Of a stretch of 6,951 bases of DNA, positions 1 to 5,506 are shown piece by piece. Every line of letters begins with the position of its first letter. Within the stretch, counting starts at the first letter, position 1. Both the position numbers and the translations under genes were made by a program. The notes below the pieces were generated by a model, which did not search any database, was not told the origin of the DNA, and saw only the letters and a list, made by a program, of their open reading frames with translations. Origin of the DNA: Clostridiales bacterium (GTDB taxonomy: Bacteria; Bacillota; Clostridia; Oscillospirales; QAMX01); the NCBI GenBank assembly GCA_012514045.1, contig JAAZBA010000166.1, positions 1-6,951 on the forward strand. Direction: 5' to 3'.

Positions 1-5
1 CCATC

Positions 6-35
6 CGTCAGCTTTCATCTCTATTTGTGCTGACG
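6..35. repeat. Short inverted repeat upstream of gnd
   Basis: A 7-base arm (CGTCAGC, 6-12) is repeated in inverted form (GCTGACG, 29-35) around a 16-base spacer. It lies just ahead of the gnd ribosome binding site, so it could be part of the gnd leader or the end of an upstream element outside the window. There is no T-tract after it, so it is not a clear terminator. A function is not established and a chance match is possible. Confidence 0.25.
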
Positions 36-50
36 CTTTAGCGGCAGAAT

Positions 51-54
51 GGAG
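51..54 (+). promoter_or_regulatory. Ribosome binding site that sets the gnd start at 61
   Basis: GGAG lies 6 bases before the ATG at 61. The alternative in-frame ATG at 49 overlaps this motif and has no comparable purine-rich site in front of it. The site therefore favours translation from 61. Confidence 0.75.
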
Positions 55-60
55 AATAAT

Positions 61-1512
61 ATGAAAAAAGCAGATATCGGACTTATAGGTCTTGCAGTCA
101 TGGGTGAAAACCTTGTTATGAACATGGAATCCAAGGGTTTTACCGTCGCAGTTTACAACCGTACAGCCGAGAAAGTTACAAATTTTGTAAACGGCCGCGC
201 TAAGGGTAAGAACATTATTGGTACATATTCCATTGAAGAGCTTTGCGCCAATCTCGCGAAACCTCGCAAGATTATGATCATGGTTAAAGCCGGTCAGCCG
301 GTTGACGATTTTATCGAAAGGATAATCCCCCACCTTGAGGAAGGCGATATCATCATTGATGGTGGCAACTCACATTTTCCCGATACAATCAGACGATGCA
401 AATACGTTGAGAGCAAAGGTTTTCTCTACGTTGGTACAGGCGTATCCGGCGGGGAAGAGGGTGCGCTTAACGGTCCGAGCATTATGCCAGGTGGTTCCAA
501 TGCTGCATGGCAGTATGTAAAGCCCATATTCCAAGCTATCAGCGCTAAGGTTGAAGATGGCTCGCCCTGTTGTGACTGGGTTGGCGAAGATGGTGCTGGT
601 CACTTTGTAAAAATGGTGCATAATGGCATCGAATACGGTGATATGCAGCTTATATGCGAAGCCTATCATATTATGCGCGACTATCTCGGAATGTCTTCCG
701 ATGAGATGCACGAGGTATTCAAAGCATGGAATAAGGTAGAACTTGACAGCTATCTCATAGAGATAACACGTGATATTCTCGCCTACAAAGATGAGGACGG
801 ATTTCCCATTGTTGATAAAATCCTTGACACAGCCGGACAGAAAGGTACTGGCAAATGGACTGCCATCACCGCTCTGGACGAAGGTGTGCCTTTAACCCTT
901 ATCGGTGAAGCGGTATTTTCCCGTTTCCTCTCTGCTATTAAGGAAGAACGCGTAACTGCATCGAAAGTTCTCACAGGTCCCACCCCGAAGTTTGAAGGTG
1001 ACAGAGCTGCTTTCATCGAGGATATACGTAAGGCTCTCTTCGCATCTAAAATCGTTTCCTATGCCCAGGGCTACACTCTTATGCGTGCCGCTGCCACAAC
1101 ATACGGTTGGCACTTAAACTACGGTGGAATCGCTCTTATGTGGCGCGGCGGCTGTATCATCCGCAGTGTATTTCTTGGAGATATCAAGAAAGCTTTTGAC
1201 AACAACCCCGGGTTAACAAACCTTCTTCTTGACCCATATTTCAAGAACATAATCGATAACGCTCAGGACAGTTGGAGAAAGGTATGTTCCGCTGCTCTAT
1301 CCAATGGCATACCCGTACCGGCTTTCACAGCAGCGCTCTGCTACTACGATGGCTTCCGCAGCGAAAAGCTCCCGGCAAATCTTCTTCAGGCTCAGAGAGA
1401 CTATTTTGGAGCCCACACCTATGAGCGTATAGACGCGCCGAGAGGTCAGTTCTTCCATACAAATTGGACAGGTCGCGGCGGAAACACGGCTGCTTCTACA
1501 TACGTTGTCTGA
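61..1512 (+). CDS. gnd: 6-phosphogluconate dehydrogenase, decarboxylating
   Basis: This cytoplasmic enzyme oxidatively decarboxylates 6-phosphogluconate to ribulose 5-phosphate, reducing NADP+, in the pentose phosphate pathway. Starting at 61 the protein has 483 residues, close to the long (about 480-residue) form of the family. Visible features in order are the Rossmann motif GLAVMG (10-15), NRT after the second strand (33-35, the pattern of NADP-preferring members), the substrate loop GVSGGEEG (127-134), catalytic Lys184 and Glu191 in FVKMVHNGIEYGDMQ, the family signature ILDTAGQKGTGKW (254-266), and C-terminal Arg446 and His452 (QRDYFGAHTYER). These positions nearly coincide with sheep enzyme numbering (K183, E190, R446, H452), which supports both the assignment and the start. 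An in-frame ATG at 49 would add four residues but lacks a ribosome binding site. It is first of four co-directional genes. No zwf or classical pgl is beside it, which is unusual if its role is only the oxidative pentose pathway. Confidence 0.97.
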   Translation: MKKADIGLIGLAVMGENLVMNMESKGFTVAVYNRTAEKVTNFVNGRAKGKNIIGTYSIEELCANLAKPRKIMIMVKAGQPVDDFIERIIPHLEEGDIIIDGGNSHFPDTIRRCKYVESKGFLYVGTGVSGGEEGALNGPSIMPGGSNAAWQYVKPIFQAISAKVEDGSPCCDWVGEDGAGHFVKMVHNGIEYGDMQLICEAYHIMRDYLGMSSDEMHEVFKAWNKVELDSYLIEITRDILAYKDEDGFPIVDKILDTAGQKGTGKWTAITALDEGVPLTLIGEAVFSRFLSAIKEERVTASKVLTGPTPKFEGDRAAFIEDIRKALFASKIVSYAQGYTLMRAAATTYGWHLNYGGIALMWRGGCIIRSVFLGDIKKAFDNNPGLTNLLLDPYFKNIIDNAQDSWRKVCSAALSNGIPVPAFTAALCYYDGFRSEKLPANLLQAQRDYFGAHTYERIDAPRGQFFHTNWTGRGGNTAASTYVV

Positions 1513-1527
1513 TAATCCTATTCTGTG

Positions 1528-1557
1528 TTCAGGCGAATGCTATAGCATTCGCCTGAA
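1528..1557. repeat. Perfect 30-base palindrome between gnd and the larA homolog
   Basis: The segment equals its own reverse complement over all 30 bases, giving a 13-bp stem beginning TTCAGGCGAATGC with a TATA loop. It starts 16 bases after the gnd stop and ends 14 bases before the next ribosome binding site. No T-tract follows (the next bases are ACCGTACACC), so it does not look like a standard intrinsic terminator. As RNA it would form a stable hairpin that could set mRNA ends or stability. As DNA it could be a dimeric protein-binding site. The structure is seen directly; the role is inferred. Confidence 0.8.
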
Positions 1558-1581
1558 ACCGTACACCACAAGGAGAAAAAA

Positions 1582-2853
1582 ATGATCAATATTATTAAAA
1601 CCTCAAAGAAAGGCTTGTCGGATAACGAGCTTTACGGCGCCCTTACGGAAGCCGTCTCCGATTGCCGTGAAAACCTTAAAAAGGTTCTTCTTATCCCCCC
1701 TGACTACACGAGATACTACTCAGGAGCCGGGAAAATTACAGCTTTTTACTATAAGCTCCTCAAGGACACCTGTCAGGTTGATGTACTTCCTGCTCTCGGT
1801 ACGCATTTCCCTATGACCGAAGAAGAGTGCGAAGACTTTTTCGAGGGTGAAATTCCCTTTGAACGTCTTATTGTTCACAACTGGAAGACAGACGTTGTCA
1901 AGATAGGTGAGGTTCCCGCGGATTATATAAATCAGATTTCTGAAGGTCTTGTAAACAACGCCATAGATGTTGAGGTCAACAAGGTAATTCTTGACAAGTC
2001 ATACGATCTCATTCTCTCTATTGGTCAGGTAGTGCCTCACGAAGTAGTAGGTATGGCAAACCATAACAAGAATATTTTCGTTGGCTGCGGCGGCAACTCC
2101 ATGATAAATAATTCCCATATGCTGGGTGCTTTCTATGGTATGGAGAGAATAATGGGCAAAGATCATTCCCCTGTTCGAAAAGTATTTGATTACGCCGAAG
2201 AAAAATTCCTGATGGATGCTCCTATTTTTTATGTCCTCACTGTCACAACCCAAACCGCCGGCAAGGTCAACATCCACGGATTGTTTATCGGACGTGAACG
2301 CAAATATTTTGAAGAGGCTGTTAAGCTCAGCCAACAGACAAATCTAGAGTTTGTTGATGATCCCTTCAAGAAGGTGGTGGTCTACCTTGAGCCAAAAGAA
2401 TTCAGAAGCACATGGCTCGGCAACAAGGCAGTCTACCGCACACGTATGGCTATTGCCGACGGTGGTGAGCTTATTATTCTTGCTCCCGGTATACGTCAGT
2501 TTGGCGAGGATCCGGTAAATGATGAGCTTATCCGTAAGTATGGATATGTGGGACGTGTGAATGTCTTGAAGCTTTGTGAGGAAAACGATGACCTCAAGAA
2601 CAATCTCTCAGTTGCAGCTCACCTTATCCACGGTTCCTCCGATGATAGGTTTTCTATAACCTATTGTACAAAGCTCATATCAGAATATGAGGTCAGAGGC
2701 GCAGCCTTCAATTATATGCCCTATGACGAAGCTGTGAAGCTATATGATCCTGAAAAGCTCATCGATGGCTACAATACACTCCCTAACGGAGAAAAAATAT
2801 ATTATATTTCCAATCCCGCCCTTGGTCTATGGGCAGACAAAAATCTATTTTAA
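1582..2853 (+). CDS. LarA/DUF2088-family racemase or epimerase homolog (nickel-pincer type)
   Basis: This 423-residue protein belongs to the lactate racemase LarA superfamily (Lar_N domain, then the LarA C-terminal domain). LarA carries a lysine-linked nickel-pincer nucleotide and inverts alpha-hydroxy acids by hydride transfer. The key positions appear conserved: Asp41 and Arg44 in PPDYTR (LarA D72, R75), His75 in ALGTH (H108), His153 in VPHEVVG (H174), Lys163 (K184, the cofactor lysine) and His179 (H200, nickel ligand). The spacings from His153 to Lys163 (10) and Lys163 to His179 (16) match LarA exactly. Lys282 in GNK is a plausible match for K298. Characterised relatives act on lactate, malate, phenyllactate and, in at least one case, gluconate at C2, so the substrate cannot be read from the fold. 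Its place after gnd suggests an aldonic-type sugar acid (inference). AGGAG at 1571-1575 lies 6 bases before the ATG. The cofactor genes larB, larC and larE are not in the window. Confidence 0.88.
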   Translation: MINIIKTSKKGLSDNELYGALTEAVSDCRENLKKVLLIPPDYTRYYSGAGKITAFYYKLLKDTCQVDVLPALGTHFPMTEEECEDFFEGEIPFERLIVHNWKTDVVKIGEVPADYINQISEGLVNNAIDVEVNKVILDKSYDLILSIGQVVPHEVVGMANHNKNIFVGCGGNSMINNSHMLGAFYGMERIMGKDHSPVRKVFDYAEEKFLMDAPIFYVLTVTTQTAGKVNIHGLFIGRERKYFEEAVKLSQQTNLEFVDDPFKKVVVYLEPKEFRSTWLGNKAVYRTRMAIADGGELIILAPGIRQFGEDPVNDELIRKYGYVGRVNVLKLCEENDDLKNNLSVAAHLIHGSSDDRFSITYCTKLISEYEVRGAAFNYMPYDEAVKLYDPEKLIDGYNTLPNGEKIYYISNPALGLWADKNLF

Positions 2854-2871
2854 CTGAAAGGTCTGAATACT

Positions 2872-3639
2872 ATGGCTAAGAAATGCTTTAACTTTAAGGT
2901 TGATAAACTTACCGTAAAGGTTTATGATTCCAGAGAAGAAATGGGTGCCTACGCCGCTGCTGAGGCTGCCGCTGCTCTCAAGAAGGTTCTTGCCGAAAAG
3001 AAAACAATCAAGACAATATTTGCCGCTGCTCCTTCGCAAAATGAGTTCCTGGCTTCCCTTATAGCCGATAAGGATATTGACTGGACACGTATTGAGGCTT
3101 ATCATATGGACGAGTACATCGGACTGGATCCTGCCGCTCCTCAGGCATTCGGCAACTTCCTCAGAGATAAAATATTTGGTCTTGTTCCTTTCAAAGCCGT
3201 GCACTATATCAATGGCAATGTTGAGTGTATTGATTGTGAGTGTAAGCGATACGCTGAGCTCATTGAAGATGGCGTTGATATAGTCTTCATGGGCATCGGA
3301 GAAAACGGTCATATAGCTTTTAACGATCCTCCTGTGGCAGATTTTAATGATCCAAAACTCGTAAAGGTTGTTGAGCTGGACGCTAAATGCCGCCAACAGC
3401 AAGTCAATGACGGTTGCTTTGCTTCCATTGATCTGGTTCCCACCCATGCTCTTACTCTTACCATTCCGGCTCTTTTCTCCGGCAAGCAACTGTTCTGTAT
3501 AGTACCTGCTCCAACAAAAGCAGACGCTGTGAAGGCTACACTTCAGGGTCCAATCAATGAGACCTGTCCCGCCAGCATCCTTCGCCGCCACGACAACGCT
3601 ACACTCTATCTTGATAATGACAGTTCCTCAAAGCTGTAA
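2872..3639 (+). CDS. Atypical NagB-fold sugar-phosphate isomerase/deaminase-like protein
   Basis: This 255-residue cytoplasmic protein belongs to the glucosamine-6-phosphate isomerase/6-phosphogluconolactonase family; E. coli NagB has 266 residues. Family marks are YHMDEYIGL (77-84; Asp80 matches NagB D72), GIGENGHIAFNDPP (141-154; His147 matches catalytic H143), and the late region around LVPTHALTLTIPAL. Two departures are visible. The N-terminal glycine/serine/threonine-rich substrate-phosphate loop of NagB is replaced by FAAAPSQNEFL (50-60), and the usual Glu of AFNEP is Asp152. Asn145 replaces E. coli D141, a change I believe is common among Gram-positive NagB proteins. It may be a deaminase, an isomerase or a lactonase; beside gnd, a phosphogluconolactonase-like role is conceivable, but the DEY and GHIAF motifs are those of NagB. 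It starts 18 bases after the previous stop, with GAAAGG at 2856-2861, and is probably cotranscribed with it. Confidence 0.85.
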   Translation: MAKKCFNFKVDKLTVKVYDSREEMGAYAAAEAAAALKKVLAEKKTIKTIFAAAPSQNEFLASLIADKDIDWTRIEAYHMDEYIGLDPAAPQAFGNFLRDKIFGLVPFKAVHYINGNVECIDCECKRYAELIEDGVDIVFMGIGENGHIAFNDPPVADFNDPKLVKVVELDAKCRQQQVNDGCFASIDLVPTHALTLTIPALFSGKQLFCIVPAPTKADAVKATLQGPINETCPASILRRHDNATLYLDNDSSSKL

Positions 3640-3649
3640 TGAAGAACGT

Positions 3650-3684
3650 TCAGGCTTACCATAAAAGGGTAAGCCTGATTTTTT
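3650..3684 (+). terminator. Intrinsic terminator between the nagB-like and sialidase-like genes
   Basis: An 11-bp perfect stem (TCAGGCTTACC at 3650-3660 with GGTAAGCCTGA at 3668-3678) closes a 7-base loop and is followed directly by six T residues (3679-3684). It begins 10 bases after the nagB-like stop and ends 23 bases before the next start. It should end or attenuate transcripts from the first three genes. No room is left after it for an ordinary promoter, so the next gene probably relies on read-through or on a promoter lying ahead of the hairpin. Confidence 0.88.
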
Positions 3685-3695
3685 ATTACGAGAAT

Positions 3696-3700
3696 AGGAA
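3696..3700 (+). promoter_or_regulatory. Ribosome binding site that sets the sialidase-like start at 3708
   Basis: AGGAA lies 7 bases before the ATG at 3708. The longer in-frame reading from the ATG at 3639 has no such site and would translate through the terminator hairpin. Confidence 0.75.
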
Positions 3701-3707
3701 ATATATT

Positions 3708-4712
3708 ATGGATTATATTGATATACAAACAAGAAATCACGGAAATTATTCCGTCTACCGTATCCCCGGAATTGTAACAACTAATTTGGGCGCCATCATT
3801 GTGACATATGAATGCCGGTTGACTACACATGACTGGGATTCAAGGGCGATCTCCGTACAAAGAAGCATTGACGGAGGTAACAGTTGGAGCGAGCCGTATA
3901 TTGTTGTAAAAACCGATGATGTGTTAGTAAACAATCCAGTGCTTTTGTCCTGCCGTGACGGCAGAGTTATTCTATTCTACTCTTATGATTACGCTTCTCT
4001 TCACATGAAGATAAGCCACGATGATGGTATAAGCTTTGGAAAGGAAATTGACATATCTGCTGCTCTTGAAGATATAAGAGAACAATTTGATTTCAATGTA
4101 TGCGCCGCCGGTCCAGGTCACGGCATTGAAATGTCAGACGGTACACTTGTTTTGCCTATTTGGTTGGCAAACGGCGCAGAATATGAGTATAATGGTATTC
4201 CGATTCGTCGTCATATGCCCTCTGTCTGTACCATTATAACAAGCCGGGACGGAGGAGACACATTTTATGCCGGTGAAGTTATCCACGATGATAATATTGT
4301 CAAAAACGCAAACGAAACCACTGTAGCTGAGCTGTCGGATGGAAGCCTTATGCTCAATATCAGATCTATTATTCCTCAGAAACGAAGGGTCAGCGTCGTT
4401 TCCAGGGATAACGGCAAAAGCTTCTCAAAACCTGTGCTTGAGGAATCTCTCATCTGCCCGATTTGCTACGGCAGCATCTTATCCATTCAAAAGAACCTTC
4501 TTGCCTTTTGCAACTGCGCAGATATCGAGGAAAGAAAAAACCTGACTGTTAAATTCTCACGGGACGACGGAAAAACATGGGACGAAGGAATACATATCTA
4601 CGACAAAGCTGGGTACAGCGACATAGCTGTCTCACAGAACGGCAGATACCTTTATATTTTCTTTGAGCGAGACAATCTCTCGGCTCTTACGTTTACCCAA
4701 CTTGAACTTTAA
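3708..4712 (+). CDS. Sialidase-like (GH33-type, BNR/Asp-box) glycoside hydrolase, cytoplasmic
   Basis: From the ATG at 3708 the protein has 334 residues. It shows the six-bladed sialidase pattern: YRIP at 17-20 (Arg18, first of the arginine triad) and five Asp-box-like repeats, SIDGGNSW (53), SHDDGISF (103), SRDGGDTF (179), SRDNGKSF (232) and SRDDGKTW (284). Likely catalytic residues by position are Asp42 in HDW (acid/base), Glu203 in ANET, Arg219 in NIRS, Arg276 in RKNLTV, Tyr303 in AGYSDI (nucleophile) and Glu320 in FFER. The GPGHGIE segment (135-141) is also typical. GH33 enzymes release sialic or related nonulosonic acids from glycan ends. There is no signal peptide or membrane segment, so it should act in the cytoplasm on imported saccharides or on another acid-bearing glycoside. 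It follows the nagB-like gene after an intrinsic terminator. An in-frame ATG at 3639 would add 23 residues encoded by that terminator and is rejected. The exact substrate is unknown. Confidence 0.87.
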   Translation: MDYIDIQTRNHGNYSVYRIPGIVTTNLGAIIVTYECRLTTHDWDSRAISVQRSIDGGNSWSEPYIVVKTDDVLVNNPVLLSCRDGRVILFYSYDYASLHMKISHDDGISFGKEIDISAALEDIREQFDFNVCAAGPGHGIEMSDGTLVLPIWLANGAEYEYNGIPIRRHMPSVCTIITSRDGGDTFYAGEVIHDDNIVKNANETTVAELSDGSLMLNIRSIIPQKRRVSVVSRDNGKSFSKPVLEESLICPICYGSILSIQKNLLAFCNCADIEERKNLTVKFSRDDGKTWDEGIHIYDKAGYSDIAVSQNGRYLYIFFERDNLSALTFTQLEL

Positions 4713-4722
4713 TTAAAATTTT

Positions 4723-4764
4723 AGGAGACACGGCGAAATAAAATTGCTGTGCCTCCTGTTTTTT
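4723..4764. terminator. Probable bidirectional terminator between converging operons
   Basis: Arms at 4723-4734 (AGGAGACACGGC) and 4746-4757 (GCTGTGCCTCCT) pair over 12 positions with one A.C mismatch and one G.U pair around an 11-base loop. On the plus strand a run of six T follows at 4759-4764. On the minus strand the hairpin is followed by AAAATTTTAATT, a weaker U-rich tail. It starts 11 bases after the sialidase-like stop and lies 16 bases past the stop of the convergent CAP gene, so it can serve both. Confidence 0.8.
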
Positions 4765-4779
4765 GATCAATTCCAGATT

Positions 4780-5505
4780 TTAATTGCTTCCCGCAAAGGT
4801 CTGCGCCCAGTAGTGAATGCCCTTGCTATCTATATAGTGACTTATACCAACACGATCAAACCTGGACTCCAGAATGTTTTCTCTGTGACCTTCAGAACCC
4901 ATCCAGGCTTCAACAACTTCCTGAGGATCGGAATAACCCATAGCAAGATTCTCTCCCGCTATTGTATAGGATACCCCCTCCATTAGCACCGTGTGCCACT
5001 CTTCCCCGGTAGGTCTTATATGATCAAATCTACTCTTTAATTCTTTCACTCGTATCTCCGCTGCCTTTTTCAAAGATTCTTCCTTGTACAGCAGAGGGAG
5101 ACCATTTTCTTCTCTCAACTCGTTCATTATCGTCAGTACTGTATCCTCAGGGGATATGGCTATATCCGTGGAAGGGTTTATCTGTGTGTTATCGTCGTTT
5201 GCATCGTCCTTTGTATATAGTTTAACAAAGCTATTCTGATCGTCCCATACCACCTTATAATCATTAAATTCAGCTATAGCCCGGACAGGCAGATATGTTG
5301 TTCCGTTATAAAGAAGCACGTCCACAACGTTATTATTAATGTCAGTTGGAATCATCTCCCTGTCATCGATAAAGATTCGCACCCCTGTTGTAACATTTAT
5401 TAACTTTTCATATGTGACAGCAATAGCGTCCGAGGACACAAATATTACACACAGCATCAACGCCGCACCAAGGAGCACATATTTAAGCTTTTCAATCATT
5501 TTCAT
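4780..5505 (-). CDS. Exported copper-amine-oxidase-N-like/CAP domain protein
   Basis: This 241-residue protein starts with a signal peptide or N-terminal anchor (KLKYVLLGAALMLCVIFVSS, about 7-26, with a possible cleavage near 29). Residues about 41-97 resemble the copper amine oxidase N-terminal domain found in many clostridial surface proteins (VLLYNGTTYLPVRAIAEF, then KVVWDDQNSFVKLY). An acidic linker (99-120) leads to a CAP/SCP/PR1 domain (about 121-241). The usual CAP His/Glu cavity residues are visible: His162 in FDHIRP, Glu185 in GENLAMGY, and Glu205 and His207 in GSEGHRENIL, followed by the ending HYWAQTFAGS. Bacterial CAP proteins are secreted or wall-associated and mostly of unknown function; the copper domain name does not imply copper binding here. 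The gene begins one base after the stop of the WG-repeat gene, so the two are very likely cotranscribed and translationally coupled. Another ATG at 5499 is possible but sits closer to the ribosome binding site and gives no better fit. Confidence 0.9.
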   Translation of the reverse strand: MKMIEKLKYVLLGAALMLCVIFVSSDAIAVTYEKLINVTTGVRIFIDDREMIPTDINNNVVDVLLYNGTTYLPVRAIAEFNDYKVVWDDQNSFVKLYTKDDANDDNTQINPSTDIAISPEDTVLTIMNELREENGLPLLYKEESLKKAAEIRVKELKSRFDHIRPTGEEWHTVLMEGVSYTIAGENLAMGYSDPQEVVEAWMGSEGHRENILESRFDRVGISHYIDSKGIHYWAQTFAGSN

Positions 5506-5506
5506 A

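Noticed and set aside
34..43. Small hairpin CGC-TTTA-GCG ahead of gnd
   Set aside because: Three base pairs only; not distinguishable from chance.
2845..3591. Long open frame of 248 codons on the minus strand, antisense to the nagB-like gene
   Set aside because: It lies opposite a clear family member over almost its whole length, has no recognisable domain and fits no operon. It is a by-product of codon bias on the other strand.
3639..3707. N-terminal extension of the sialidase-like gene from an ATG overlapping the nagB-like stop (TAATG)
   Set aside because: The extra 23 codons run through an intrinsic terminator, have no ribosome binding site, and precede the start of the conserved domain. 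The ATG at 3708 has AGGAA at good spacing.
61..4712. Standard sialic acid catabolic operon (nan/nag)
   Set aside because: A sialidase and a NagB-like protein are suggestive, but nanA, nanK, nanE and nagA are absent from the window, the NagB-like loop is altered, and gnd and a LarA homolog do not belong to that pathway.
4744..4986. Plus-strand 80-codon frame overlapping the terminator and the CAP gene
   Set aside because: It begins inside the terminator hairpin region, is antisense to a clear CAP domain, and shows no family features.
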